NCBI GenBank assembly: GCA_022450395.1 | Contig: JAKUQE010000018.1 | Coordinates: forward strand, 1 to 56,776 | Reading direction: 5' to 3' | Length of the DNA: 56,776 nt | From: Dehalococcoidia bacterium | Lineage (GTDB): Bacteria > Chloroflexota > Dehalococcoidia > Lucifugimonadales > UBA3495 | Position numbers and translations under genes: made by a program | The notes under the pieces: generated by a model | What the model was told of the DNA's origin: nothing | Seen by the model: the letters and a program-made list of their open reading frames with translations, nothing else | Databases searched by the model: none | Shown here: piece by piece, positions 1 through 8,272 of the stretch | How positions within the stretch are numbered: the first letter of the stretch is position 1 | Layout of the letters: each line of letters begins with the position of its first letter

Positions 1-176
1 CCCTATGAGAACCACGGCCAATTCATGCGGGGCATGCCAGGTAGAGACCCCATGGGCTGATACACTTGGGAATCTCCTTGGGCAACCAACTTCCTGGATT
101 TCTTGACGCGACAAGCAATACCGGGTACATTCACCAACCATTAGTCGGAATTTATATATTGGAGCTCTTTATCCCC

Positions 177-1340
177 ATGGGCTGGTCCACGCATCATTCA
201 ACAGGTTTGATCCACTACGCTCCCCAGAATAGTTATCGTGGCTATACTCTCCTCGCCCACGTCGGTGGGCATGACGCCAAGCTGATCGACATGGAAGGCC
301 GAATCTGCCATACCTGGCATTCCGACGAAGGCATTGGCTACAGCTATCTCTTGCCCAACGGCCACCTGCTGCTTCGTACCGGGCCGGCGGCAGAGGAAGT
401 TTCTTTTTTGACCCGCCCGGAGCGGGACCTTTTGCCCAGGGGAGGCAGAACAGCGGCCGGGGCCATCCTGGAGCTTGACTGGGACAGCAACGTAGTTTGG
501 GCCCACCGCAATCCCTTCCTCCACCATGACTTTGAACGTCTGCCCAACGGCAATACCCTGGTGCTGGTGTGGCAATCGCTTCCGGAGGACTTGGCCGCCA
601 CGGTGAACGGCGGATTCAGCGACGGTTCGACCCAGGGTCAGATGCTGGGCGACGTCGTCCAGGAAGTCACTCCAGGCGGCGATGTGACCAACGAGTGGCG
701 GTCCTGGGAGCACCTCAACCTGGAAGAGGACACGATATGCTTTCTGGAGGGCCGCCAGGAGTGGACCCACCAGAACACCCTTAACGTGACCAAGGACGGA
801 GATCTGTTGGTGAGCTTCCGCCAGACCGACACAATAGGGATCGTCGACCGGTCCAGCGGGGAGTTCAGTTGGAAGTGGGGACCCGGCGAGATCTCCCATC
901 AGCACAACCCAACCTACCTGGAGAATGGGCACGTCTTGCTGTTCGACAATGGCCCCCACCGCCGGGGGGTGTGTCACTCCCGGATCATAGAGATCGACCC
1001 GAACGACAACCAGATCGTCTGGGAGTATCGGGGTGACCCGCCCATATCCTTCTTTAGCTACCACATCAGCGGCGCGGAACGGTTGCCCAACGGCAATACC
1101 CTGATTTGCGAAGGCGCGCCGGGCCGCATCTTCGAGGTTACACCCGCCAAGGATATCGTGTGGGAGTACATCAACCCCTTCACCGGCATGAGCGGTTATG
1201 GAGTTGGCGGCACCGTCTCCGGCTACGCGAACTCGGTATTCCGCGCCCACCGCTACGGCCCGGACCACCCGGCGCTCCAGGGCCGGGACCTGGACCCCGA
1301 AAACCACGCCAATCTGAACCGCCTGTATTCCCCGGCGTAA
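177..1340 (+). CDS. Arylsulfotransferase (ASST)-like beta-propeller protein
   Basis: A 387-residue protein made of repeated propeller blades. It shows the hallmark phrases of the bacterial arylsulfotransferase-like family (Pfam Arylsulfotran group): HHDFERLPNGNTLVL in the first third, HQHNPTYLENGHVLLFDNG in the middle and RLPNGNTLICEGAPGR near the end. In studied ASST enzymes the conserved histidines sit at the propeller centre and relay a sulfuryl group between phenols; whether this homologue is active is inference. The frame stays open back to a TTG at 66, but that N-terminal stretch does not look like coding sequence. The ATG at 177 is preceded by GGAG at 161-164, a rather long spacing. 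No clear signal peptide is visible from this start, unlike periplasmic ASST of Proteobacteria. It stands alone upstream of another propeller gene. Confidence 0.8.
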   Translation: MGWSTHHSTGLIHYAPQNSYRGYTLLAHVGGHDAKLIDMEGRICHTWHSDEGIGYSYLLPNGHLLLRTGPAAEEVSFLTRPERDLLPRGGRTAAGAILELDWDSNVVWAHRNPFLHHDFERLPNGNTLVLVWQSLPEDLAATVNGGFSDGSTQGQMLGDVVQEVTPGGDVTNEWRSWEHLNLEEDTICFLEGRQEWTHQNTLNVTKDGDLLVSFRQTDTIGIVDRSSGEFSWKWGPGEISHQHNPTYLENGHVLLFDNGPHRRGVCHSRIIEIDPNDNQIVWEYRGDPPISFFSYHISGAERLPNGNTLICEGAPGRIFEVTPAKDIVWEYINPFTGMSGYGVGGTVSGYANSVFRAHRYGPDHPALQGRDLDPENHANLNRLYSPA

Positions 1341-1449
1341 CCGGAATGCCGCCGGGCCGGCTGGACGGTTCATCTGATTCGAAATCCGTTGCTAAATCCC
1401 CTGCCTGCGCAGGATGCCGTCTTTTAGCCCGCCAGGCATGGTCCCGCGA

Positions 1450-1478
1450 TTGACAAGGCTAATGCTTTCTGGTGGAAT
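1450..1478 (+). promoter_or_regulatory. Possible sigma70 promoter for the Asp-box propeller gene
   Basis: A perfect TTGACA (1450-1455) is followed after 17 bp by TGGAAT (1473-1478), a weak -10 matching four of six consensus positions. It lies about 65 bp upstream of the start codon at 1545 in a 204-bp intergenic gap. The -35 is convincing and the -10 is not, so this is tentative. Confidence 0.3.
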
Positions 1479-1544
1479 GGGGCCATTCAACGAACAGCCG
1501 GGCAATTATCCATTTGTTTGACCGGCTAGTATGGAGGACGAATC

Positions 1545-2579
1545 ATGGCGGCGAATAAATCATACGCATATGTGGGTCTGGCGGGGGAAACCGCTCCCGG
1601 ACGGACAGTCAAGTCCGGACTATACCGGCTGGCGGAAGGCGACACCGAGTGGGAGTTGAAGGGCAGCGGCCTCCCGGAAGCCCCCGCCATCCGTGCCTTG
1701 GCGATCCATCCCCAAAAACCGGAGATCGTGTACGCCGGCACCCAGGATGGACCCTATCGCAGCACTGACCACGGGGAACATTGGGAGAAGGTCAACGTGC
1801 CGGATCACGGCCAGCCTGTGTGGTCCCTGCTCTATTCCCCCAGAGACTCCAATGTGATGTACGCGGGCTACGAAGCTTGTGAGATTTACCGGAGCGAGGA
1901 TGGCGGGGAGAACTGGCAGCCCATCCCCATCAGCGTCCGCTTCCCAGAAGTGACCATGGCTCCGGGCGCCAATCCGGCCAAGCGAATCTTGATGATGTCC
2001 GCCAGCGCCGCCGACTCCGGCGAGCTATACGGCGCCATCGAAGTTGGCGGCCTCATCCGCACGGTGGACGGCGGTGAATCCTGGGAGAATCTGAGCCACG
2101 GACTGTACGCGAACGACGATTTTGTGGACATGCATGGCGTCATGGCCAGTTCGCTTAGCCCCGGGACCGTTCTCAGTATCTCCAGAGCCGGCATGTTCCG
2201 CAGCACCGATCGTGGCGACCACTGGACCCACGTCGATCTGGAGCCCCTGAACTCCAAGGGACAGACCTACTGCCGGGGCATCAAGGAAGTGCCGGGAGAC
2301 CCCAAGACCGTCTGGGTGGCTGCGGGCGGCAACTTCCAGAGCGACCTGGGCGTCTTGTTCCGGAGCAAAGACGTTGGCGCCACCTGGGAGCGCATCGACA
2401 TGGGGTTCGAGGCTAATAGCACGATGTTCGGCGTCGCATTCGACGAACACCAACGGGGCCGTATGTACTGCGCCACCAACGGCGGACAGGTATTCGGCAG
2501 CCTGGACCGGGGAGAATCCTGGAGCGCCTACCCGTTGCCCGAGGGAGCCACCCAGGTTTACGCGCTGGCCTGCGGTTAA
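1545..2579 (+). CDS. Asp-box (BNR repeat) beta-propeller protein, sialidase/VPS10-like fold
   Basis: A 344-residue protein with at least six Asp-box motifs of the form S/T-x-D-x-G-x-x-W: YRSTDHGEHWEKV, YRSEDGGENWQPI, IRTVDGGESWENL, FRSTDRGDHWTHV, FRSKDVGATWERI and FGSLDRGESWSAY. The regular spacing indicates a six- or seven-bladed propeller of the BNR/sortilin type. Such domains occur in sialidases and in many uncharacterised proteins; the catalytic Arg triad and Tyr/Glu pair of true sialidases are not recognisable, so an enzymatic role is not claimed. No signal peptide is obvious. The ATG at 1545 has a strong Shine-Dalgarno (GGAGGA, 1531-1536). It probably binds or cleaves a glycan or sulfated compound together with the upstream propeller protein, but that is only an inference from adjacency. 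Confidence 0.8.
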   Translation: MAANKSYAYVGLAGETAPGRTVKSGLYRLAEGDTEWELKGSGLPEAPAIRALAIHPQKPEIVYAGTQDGPYRSTDHGEHWEKVNVPDHGQPVWSLLYSPRDSNVMYAGYEACEIYRSEDGGENWQPIPISVRFPEVTMAPGANPAKRILMMSASAADSGELYGAIEVGGLIRTVDGGESWENLSHGLYANDDFVDMHGVMASSLSPGTVLSISRAGMFRSTDRGDHWTHVDLEPLNSKGQTYCRGIKEVPGDPKTVWVAAGGNFQSDLGVLFRSKDVGATWERIDMGFEANSTMFGVAFDEHQRGRMYCATNGGQVFGSLDRGESWSAYPLPEGATQVYALACG

Positions 2580-2610
2580 GACCGGCTCCGGACACTCCAA
2601 GAGTTAAGCC

Positions 2611-3117
2611 ATGGAATGCCCGAATTGTCACGCCGGCAATGCGGAGGGAGCAAGATATTGCTCTAGTTGCGGAACTTCCCTGACCTCCGCAAGGGCATCG
2701 GCTAATCTCGCCGGTAGGATCGCCCGTTTGGGCGCGGTAATCTTGGATGGATTCATCTATCTGATCCCGCCGGTGATCCTGGCAGTGGTCACTCCCTTGC
2801 TCGTTCACGGGCCGGGTGGAGAGACGGTCGCCGGCGCTTTCATTATCATTGCCATTCTCATTGTTTTCCTTTACCAGATGGTACTACTCATCAAAGACGG
2901 GCAGACATTGGGTAAGAAGGCGCTGAGGATCCGCATCGTAAAAATGGATACAGGGGAGAACGGCGGCTTTGTTCCCAACGTGCTGCTACGGTTCATCGTC
3001 AACGGCCTGCTGTGGATCATTCCATTGTACGGCCTGGTCGACATCCTGTTCATTTTCCGAGGCGACCGCCGCTGCATCCACGATATGATCGCGGGAACGC
3101 AGGTCGTCGAGGTGTAA
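2611..3117 (+). CDS. Zinc-ribbon plus RDD-family membrane protein
   Basis: A 168-residue protein. Residues 1-25 form a zinc ribbon (MECPNCHAG, then YCSSCG), and residues 34-168 form an RDD domain with three hydrophobic segments, roughly residues 40-65, 70-92 and 125-145. The RDD signature is visible: an Arg near the start of the first helix (GRIARLGAVILDG) and the Asp-containing DILFIFRGDRRCIHDMIAGT at the end. RDD proteins are integral membrane proteins of mostly unknown function; some are linked to sodium/proton exchange. The gene starts 31 bp after the preceding stop, so the two may be co-transcribed. Confidence 0.85.
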   Translation: MECPNCHAGNAEGARYCSSCGTSLTSARASANLAGRIARLGAVILDGFIYLIPPVILAVVTPLLVHGPGGETVAGAFIIIAILIVFLYQMVLLIKDGQTLGKKALRIRIVKMDTGENGGFVPNVLLRFIVNGLLWIIPLYGLVDILFIFRGDRRCIHDMIAGTQVVEV

Positions 3118-3145
3118 ACGCTTGGTGGTTTAGGTCTAGCCCGGT

Positions 3146-3511
3146 TTAAGTGCGGGTTAGAAGCTCGAGGATGTGACCGTCCAGGTCCTTGAAATAAACA
3201 CCCCTGCCGCCCCGCCGGGTATTGATCTGCATGTCGTCCAGGTCCCGAGGCCCGCTGCCGTAGGTAACCCCCCGGTCTTTGATGCGGCCGAAAATATCAT
3301 CGAACTCTTGATCGTCGACGTGGAAGGCGTAATGGTGGCTGTCGAATCCTTCCCGGTTGTCGAAGTCCAGGGTCAAGGTATCGTTGGCTTTAACCGGAGC
3401 GAAGTGTCCCGCCGGGCCGTCGTAGTTAAGCCCGAAAATGTCCGCGAAGAACTTGGCCGAAGCTTCCTTGTCGCGGGCCGGTACGATGGTGTGGTCTAGA
3501 ATGATGGACAT
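3146..3511 (-). CDS. VOC-family (glyoxalase/bleomycin-resistance fold) protein, single domain
   Basis: A 121-residue protein consisting of one vicinal-oxygen-chelate unit with two beta-alpha-beta-beta-beta modules. The first begins ILDHTIVPARDKEASAKFF and supplies the usual metal-ligand His; the second ends GHILELL, whose Glu is the usual last ligand. The strand YAFHVDDQEFDDIF carries the middle His. Members include lyases, epimerases and ring-cleaving dioxygenases, and the substrate cannot be read here. The start has an excellent ribosome site (GGAGGTGTTTC before the ATG). It is a lone minus-strand gene convergent with the RDD gene. Confidence 0.85.
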   Translation of the reverse strand: MSIILDHTIVPARDKEASAKFFADIFGLNYDGPAGHFAPVKANDTLTLDFDNREGFDSHHYAFHVDDQEFDDIFGRIKDRGVTYGSGPRDLDDMQINTRRGGRGVYFKDLDGHILELLTRT

Positions 3512-3662
3512 GAAACACCTCCACGGCGCTGTGATTCGAAACCTGGCGGTGGCGGCCTACGGAATGGACATTCCAGCCGCCTAGCCGCAAGCATATTCCG
3601 GTTAATCGGCGGGGTCAATCCCCGTACGTATTTCCCCGGACGTATTTGGAAGGAGGACGATC

Positions 3663-4460
3663 GTGGAATTGGGTCTAAGCGGCAGAGTAGCCCTGGTAGG
3701 TGGGGGAAGCATGGGTATCGGCAAGGCCTCAGCGCTGGCTTTGGCGCGGGAGGGGGTCGACGTGGCGATCTGCGCCAGAGGCAAAGAAACTCTCGACCGG
3801 GTCGCGGGGGAGATCGCCCAGGAAACCGGCCGGCAAGTCCTGCCCATCGTGGCCGACCTTGGTACCGAGGCCGACGCGCGGCGCTTTGTGGATACGGCGG
3901 CGGAGCATTTTGGACGCCTGGACATCTTGGTGAATTGCGCCGGTAATTCTCCCGGTGGCAGCCTTCAATATCTGGAGGAAGCCGACTGGATGCAAAGCCT
4001 GAACCTGAAGTTTCTGGGGTATGTGCGTACCTGCAAAGCGGCCATACCGTACATGAAGGAGCGGGGTTGGGGCCGCATCATCAATGTTATTGGGAATGAC
4101 GGGGTCAAACCCATCTATTTTGAGATTACGCCTGGAGCGGCCAACGCGGCGGGGATCAACTTCACTCTGGCCATCGCCGAAGAGTTGGCGCCCTTTGGCA
4201 TTACGGTCAATGCCTTAAACCCCGGTCCAGTGGATACGGACCGTTGGTGGGGTTTGGTGCGCACCATGTCCAGGGAGAAGGGGATCACCGAGGAGGAAGC
4301 CCAAAAGCGGGCGATCAGCAGCATCCCCATTGGACGATTGTGCACCCCCGAAGAGGTCGCCGACATGGTTGTTTTCTTGGGGTCGGAGCGGGCCAGCTTC
4401 GTTACCGGCGCGGCAATCTCCATGGACGGCGGCCAGCGCAAAGCAATCATGGACGTTTAA
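3663..4460 (+). CDS. Short-chain dehydrogenase/reductase (SDR) with a degenerate catalytic triad
   Basis: A 265-residue classical-length SDR. The nucleotide-binding glycine motif (VGGGSMGIG, residues 12-20), the D-x-G region (ADLGTEAD) and the NCAG motif (residues 91-94) are intact, as is the PGPVDTD stretch after the active site. However, the Ser-Tyr-x-x-x-Lys triad is not present. The usual NISS is NVIG (Ser to Gly144), and the Tyr and Lys positions fall on Pro157 and Asn161 in TPGAANAAG. It therefore probably either binds NAD(P) without standard hydride chemistry or uses a different mechanism. The start is GTG at 3663 after AAGGAGGACGATC. The following amidohydrolase starts 9 bp after its stop, so the two form an operon and probably act in one pathway. 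Confidence 0.88.
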   Translation: MELGLSGRVALVGGGSMGIGKASALALAREGVDVAICARGKETLDRVAGEIAQETGRQVLPIVADLGTEADARRFVDTAAEHFGRLDILVNCAGNSPGGSLQYLEEADWMQSLNLKFLGYVRTCKAAIPYMKERGWGRIINVIGNDGVKPIYFEITPGAANAAGINFTLAIAEELAPFGITVNALNPGPVDTDRWWGLVRTMSREKGITEEEAQKRAISSIPIGRLCTPEEVADMVVFLGSERASFVTGAAISMDGGQRKAIMDV

Positions 4461-4469
4461 GGAGAAAAC

Positions 4470-5462
4470 ATGACCATTGATGTCCACGCCCACTACGTTC
4501 CAGTGTCCATATTGAAAGCGGTGGAGCAAAACCCCTCGCATTATGGCTCCCGCTTAGATGGTCCGCCCGGCGCCGGTGGTTGCTTGTGCTACGACTACGG
4601 CCTCACCCTACGGCCCTTCTACCACGCCTTGCTAGACCTTGATGACCGGTGGGAGGTGATGGCCCGTCAGGGCGTGGACCGGCAAGTCTTGTCAGTGTGG
4701 GCCGACCTGTTCGGTTACGGGATGCCGGCGGAGGACGGAGCCCGCTGGCACCGGTTGATGAACGGCCGGTTAGGGGAAGAGGTGCAGGAACACTCTGAGC
4801 GCCTGTCCATGCTGGCCTCGGTCCCCCTCCAGGACGCTCACCGGGCCGCCACCGAGTTGGAATATGGCGTAAAGGAATCGGGGGCTTTGGGTGGTGTAGT
4901 TGCTCCTAGCGTCGATGGCGTCAATCTGGGCGAGTCCCCTCTGGACGACTTTTGGGCTGCGGCGGTGGAACTGGATGTGCCAATCTTTATCCATCCCACC
5001 CAGCCGGTGCCCGCTCCCCGGACCCACAACTTCGGCCTCAACGTCATCGTCCAATATATCTACGACAGCACGGTCAGCGTCGGCACCTTGATCTTCGGCG
5101 GCGTGTTGGACCGTTTCCCCGATCTGAAGCTGATCCTCTCTCACGGTGGCGGGTTCTTTCCCTACCAGATAGGCCGGTTCGACCGCATCTACCGCAATAT
5201 GGGACCCGATGAAGCCTCGGCTCAGCCGCCTTCAGCCTACTTAGGCCGATTCTGGTACGACACCATCGTCCACAATGCGGCGGCCCTGGGCTTTCTGAGG
5301 GAGTTGGTAGGAAGCGAGAAGATTTTATTGGGTACCGACTACCCCTTCCCCGTGGATGATCCAGACCCGATCGGTAGTGTCGGCCAAGTTGGCTTTTCCG
5401 CTCAGGAGATTACCCAGGTCACGTCAGAAAACGCGCAGCGGCTGTTCAAATTGCCGGATTAG
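4470..5462 (+). CDS. Amidohydrolase_2 family metal hydrolase/decarboxylase (ACMSD-like)
   Basis: A 330-residue TIM-barrel protein of the amidohydrolase-related family that includes ACMSD and gamma-resorcylate decarboxylase. Metal ligands are visible: the N-terminal D-V-H-A-H (H6, H8), the strand-5 HPTQP histidine (IFIHPTQPV), the LSHGGG histidine, and the final Asp in LGTDYPFP. The family performs non-oxidative decarboxylation or C-C hydrolysis of cyclic acids. The gene lies 9 bp after the SDR stop with AGGAGAA immediately before its ATG, so it is co-transcribed with that SDR. It ends in TAG at the edge of a GC-rich palindromic repeat. Confidence 0.9.
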   Translation: MTIDVHAHYVPVSILKAVEQNPSHYGSRLDGPPGAGGCLCYDYGLTLRPFYHALLDLDDRWEVMARQGVDRQVLSVWADLFGYGMPAEDGARWHRLMNGRLGEEVQEHSERLSMLASVPLQDAHRAATELEYGVKESGALGGVVAPSVDGVNLGESPLDDFWAAAVELDVPIFIHPTQPVPAPRTHNFGLNVIVQYIYDSTVSVGTLIFGGVLDRFPDLKLILSHGGGFFPYQIGRFDRIYRNMGPDEASAQPPSAYLGRFWYDTIVHNAAALGFLRELVGSEKILLGTDYPFPVDDPDPIGSVGQVGFSAQEITQVTSENAQRLFKLPD

Positions 5463-5464
5463 AG

Positions 5465-5532
5465 CCCCTCACCCCCGGCCCCTCTCCCGCCGGGAGAGGG
5501 GTGACCGGGACGGAGTCGAGGCCGGGGTGTCG
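5465..5532. repeat. GC-rich dispersed palindromic repeat, family A, copy 1
   Basis: It contains the core CCTCTCCCGCCGGGAGAGG flanked by CCCCTCACCCCCGG on the left and a degraded right arm (GGCCGGGGTGTCGG). The same left arm and core recur at 11772-11840, and related arms at 9580-9642. It sits directly after a stop codon in intergenic DNA. It resembles the small non-autonomous palindromic elements found scattered through many bacterial genomes and could also act as a transcriptional attenuator. Confidence 0.8.
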
Positions 5533-5624
5533 GTTGACAGGGGGCATATCCGTTGCCATGATGCAACCTGAACCGGGAATCCGTCGCAGCTTCGGATAGC
5601 CCATCCAGAAGGAGAAAGAGCCAC

Positions 5625-6806
5625 ATGCGAGGATCGAGATTGCCGGCGGGTGGCGAGAACGTGCTCCAGACTATCCGGGGCAAGCGGGCTGCGGCGGAAG
5701 CGTCGGGCATCAAGCTGCTGGACCTATCCATCGGAGAACCCAAGGGCGCGGCGCTCCTCAGCGCCAGACAGGCGGCGGCCGCGGCGGTGATGAGCGAAGA
5801 CGAGGCGATGCACACCTATCAGTACAACGCCAGCCCCGGCGTGCCCAACTTCGCCCAAAGGTTCATCCAAGTCCACGTGAAACGGGGCTTTCAAGAAGGC
5901 GACGTGGACTATCTGGCGATGCCTGGAATCAAGCCCATGCTCGGTCTGGTCCCGCTGGCTTGCGGATGCGGTAACCAGCCGTTAACCGTGGCAACTACCA
6001 CTGACCCAGGATATCCCATTCCGGCGGATTGGTGCGGCTATCACCCCTACGCTACCAACTACGCTCTTTCCCTCAACCCCGAAAACGAGTTCCGGTTCAC
6101 GCCCGATCAGATCGAAGATGGCACCGGCTTAATCATGATGAACTACCCTCATAACCCTTCCGGCCAGGTGGCCACCGAGGGTTGGCTGAGGCAGATCTGC
6201 CAGTACTGCAGCGACCACGACGTACGCCTCTTCAACGACGCGGCTTACATCATCCTCAGCCACGGTCCCGAGAGTCTTTGTTTGTCCGACGTAGCCCCCG
6301 ATTACCCCGATCTTTCCTGGACGGAGGCCTTCACCGCCGCCAAGCTCATCGGCAACGGTACCGGGTGGCACGTTGGGGCGATGGTGGGTTCTCCCGATTT
6401 CGTCGGTGACTTCAAGGAGGTCAAGGGCAAGACGGATACTGGATTCGTCGCCCCCATGGCGGCGGGAGTGGTGGCGGCATTCGAGGGAGACATGGAATCC
6501 ATCTACCTGGTCAAGGAGATGTACCGGTCCCGCCTGGGATTACTCGCGAAGATATTGACGGGTCGGGGAATGCGCCTAGCCCTGGAGCCGGCGGCTGGTT
6601 TCTTCACGCTGTGGCTGGCGCCGGACCATGCCTTCGGGCAAAAGGTCGAGAGCGCCGAACACTTCAACTTTATGATGATTGAAGAGACCGGCATGGTCGG
6701 CGTGCACTTCCCGCCATACGTCCGCTACGCCGTATGCGCCGACGTGGCAGCTATGAGCGACGAGATTGATGCGGCGTTCGACAAGGCGCAGGTTTCTTAT
6801 GATTAA
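5625..6806 (+). CDS. PLP-dependent aminotransferase, class I/II fold
   Basis: A 393-residue fold-type I enzyme. Recognisable elements are YNASPGVPNF (substrate loop), the NYPHNPSGQ motif (the conserved Asn-Pro contacting PLP), NDAAY (the Asp-x-x-Tyr that holds the ring nitrogen and O3') and the Schiff-base lysine K240 in AAKLIGNGTGWHVG. In most relatives this last motif ends G-W-R-I-G; here the phosphate-binding Arg is His249 and the loop is one residue longer. The overall pattern recalls LL-diaminopimelate/alanine-type aminotransferases, but the substrate is not assignable. The ATG follows AGAAGGAGAAAGAGCCAC. A strong hairpin follows the stop codon, and no neighbour gene on the same strand is close, so it is probably monocistronic. 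Confidence 0.85.
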   Translation: MRGSRLPAGGENVLQTIRGKRAAAEASGIKLLDLSIGEPKGAALLSARQAAAAAVMSEDEAMHTYQYNASPGVPNFAQRFIQVHVKRGFQEGDVDYLAMPGIKPMLGLVPLACGCGNQPLTVATTTDPGYPIPADWCGYHPYATNYALSLNPENEFRFTPDQIEDGTGLIMMNYPHNPSGQVATEGWLRQICQYCSDHDVRLFNDAAYIILSHGPESLCLSDVAPDYPDLSWTEAFTAAKLIGNGTGWHVGAMVGSPDFVGDFKEVKGKTDTGFVAPMAAGVVAAFEGDMESIYLVKEMYRSRLGLLAKILTGRGMRLALEPAAGFFTLWLAPDHAFGQKVESAEHFNFMMIEETGMVGVHFPPYVRYAVCADVAAMSDEIDAAFDKAQVSYD

Positions 6807-6836
6807 TGATTCATAGCTGAGTCGACCGTCCTTAAT

Positions 6837-6876
6837 AAGAGAAAGAGGCGCCCGCGCAGTGGAGCCTCTTTCTCTT
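6837..6876 (+). terminator. Hairpin terminator after the aminotransferase gene
   Basis: A 13-bp perfect stem (AAGAGAAAGAGGC paired with GCCTCTTTCTCTT) encloses a 14-nt loop, about 30 bp after the stop codon. The run of T is short and lies inside the stem, so a rho-independent mechanism is likely but not textbook. It could work on either strand, since the gene on the right reads leftward. Confidence 0.65.
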
Positions 6877-6902
6877 GATGTCCGTAGGTGGCGAACCACC
6901 AA

Positions 6903-6952
6903 CCCCCCACCTTAATCCCTTCCCCTTGCGGTGGAGGATTAAGGTGGGGGTG
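6903..6952. repeat. GC-rich dispersed palindromic repeat, family B, copy 1
   Basis: Near-perfect arms CCCCCACCTTAATCC and GGATTAAGGTGGGGG enclose CTTCCCCTTGCGGTGGA. The same arm sequence returns at about 33498-33516. It is intergenic between two convergent genes. Confidence 0.8.
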
Positions 6953-6990
6953 TGGTCCGGCTTCAAGCTCGTTCCGAATCCGATCCAGTA

Positions 6991-8223
6991 CTACCCCAAC
7001 GGTCCTTGGAACACTTGGTCAACGTAGGTGTCGGACAGGGGTTCTAAGGTTTCCGGCCATGCGCCGCCGTTGCTGCGCCTAAGTTCCTTGGGACGGGGTG
7101 TTCCCTGCCAGCCCAATTGCTCCATGTAGTAGTACAACTGAATCATGTGGCCGTCGGGGTCGGTGGCGTAGGCGGCGAAATCTATGCCTGGGTGCAGCTC
7201 CTCGGGAATCTCCTTAAAAGTAACGCCGCGCTCTTTCAGGAAGGCGACCCCATTTCTTAGCTGCTGATAGCTGCCTACCTCAACGCCGAAGGACATGCAT
7301 GAGGTGTGGGGACTGCATCCCAACTCTTGCCGCAAGGCCTTGGGGAAGAGGCCCAGGCTGTGGTGCTCGTTGCCGTTCCTCAGGAACACAACCCGGTGGC
7401 CCTTGTATTCGCTCTCCTCGGTGAAAACGAACCCCAGTTGGTTGGTGTAAAAGTCAAAGGCGTTGTCCAGGTTATTGACGAACAGGTTAACCGGACCGAT
7501 CTTGGTGATCTTGAAAGGCCGGGGCAGCAGTACGCCCTCCACGTCGAAGGTGGCTGGCAGGTTTTCCACGTCCCTGGTGCCCGAATAGATGTCGATGCCC
7601 TTTTCCACCGCCTCGTCGACTTCCAACGCTTCCGACATCTGGGGCAATCCAGGTTTCTCCCCGAAACCCCGGTAGTGCATCTCCCTGGGTTTGCTCCGTC
7701 CCAGCCAGCCGATCTGCTCGATACCGTAGTACAACTCGTTGATGTTGTCGTCCGGGTCCCAGACGTAGGTGTGCCAGTTGCTTCCCGGCATGTCCCGGCC
7801 CGAGCGGCGGATGGGGACTTCCCGCTCATCGAAATAACCTACGCCGTTCACTACTTCCTCCAGCGACCCGGTCTGCCAGGTGATCTGGTTGATGGTCACA
7901 TCGCCGTCGCCGGTGTGGCCGCTGTTGCGTCCCATCACGTCCATCGCCTCTCTGGGGAACAGGACAAAGGAGTGATGGTCTCCGCCGTGGTGCATGAAGT
8001 AACCGCCGGCGTCGGCAACGTCCTTCAGCATCTCTGCCCGCTGAGGGTTCGCCTTGAAATCCAGGTGATCCGAGATTTTGAAGCCCAGCAGGTCCCGGTA
8101 AAATGTCAGAGAATCTTTGGGGCTGTTCACGTTGAAGCCGAAGTGTCCCAACCGCCGGATCTTGAACGGCCGGGGCATCAATACACCGCCCACGCTGTAC
8201 TCTTTCTGCTGTGTCGTCGCCAT
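6991..8223 (-). CDS. Two-domain VOC protein, extradiol dioxygenase-like
   Basis: A 410-residue protein with two VOC units. Domain 1 starts at residue 19 (PFKIRRLGHFGFNV) and domain 2 around residue 232 (PFKITKIGPVNLFV); both are introduced by the phrase LMPRPFKI / LLPRPFKI, pointing to internal duplication. Candidate metal ligands include GHFGFNV, the HHGGDHHSFVLF segment, EHHSLGLFPKA and the C-terminal DPDGHMIQLYYY. The layout resembles type I extradiol (catechol 2,3-dioxygenase-like) enzymes, though these are usually about 300 residues, so substrate and activity are open. A GTG at 8226 is possible, but the ATG at 8223 has the better GGAG spacing. It lies 46 bp upstream-facing of a luciferase-like oxidoreductase on the same strand, which supports a shared oxidative pathway. 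Confidence 0.83.
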   Translation of the reverse strand: MATTQQKEYSVGGVLMPRPFKIRRLGHFGFNVNSPKDSLTFYRDLLGFKISDHLDFKANPQRAEMLKDVADAGGYFMHHGGDHHSFVLFPREAMDVMGRNSGHTGDGDVTINQITWQTGSLEEVVNGVGYFDEREVPIRRSGRDMPGSNWHTYVWDPDDNINELYYGIEQIGWLGRSKPREMHYRGFGEKPGLPQMSEALEVDEAVEKGIDIYSGTRDVENLPATFDVEGVLLPRPFKITKIGPVNLFVNNLDNAFDFYTNQLGFVFTEESEYKGHRVVFLRNGNEHHSLGLFPKALRQELGCSPHTSCMSFGVEVGSYQQLRNGVAFLKERGVTFKEIPEELHPGIDFAAYATDPDGHMIQLYYYMEQLGWQGTPRPKELRRSNGGAWPETLEPLSDTYVDQVFQGPLG

Positions 8224-8272
8224 CACATTCTCCTTTTCATGCCGGCTTTCGCCGGTTTTGATCTAGATTGGG

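Noticed and set aside
1-60. Possible C-terminal tail of a gene at the left edge (frame 1 open to a TGA at 58-60)
   Set aside because: A second frame is open as well over the same bases and neither shows a recognisable sequence; too short to support.
198-1373. A 391-codon open frame on the minus strand opposite the arylsulfotransferase-like gene
   Set aside because: It is an antisense shadow. The plus-strand protein shows clear family motifs; the minus-strand product shows none and no ribosome site.
1545-2579. True sialidase activity for the Asp-box propeller
   Set aside because: Asp-boxes are present but the Arg triad and the Tyr/Glu catalytic pair of sialidases are not recognisable.
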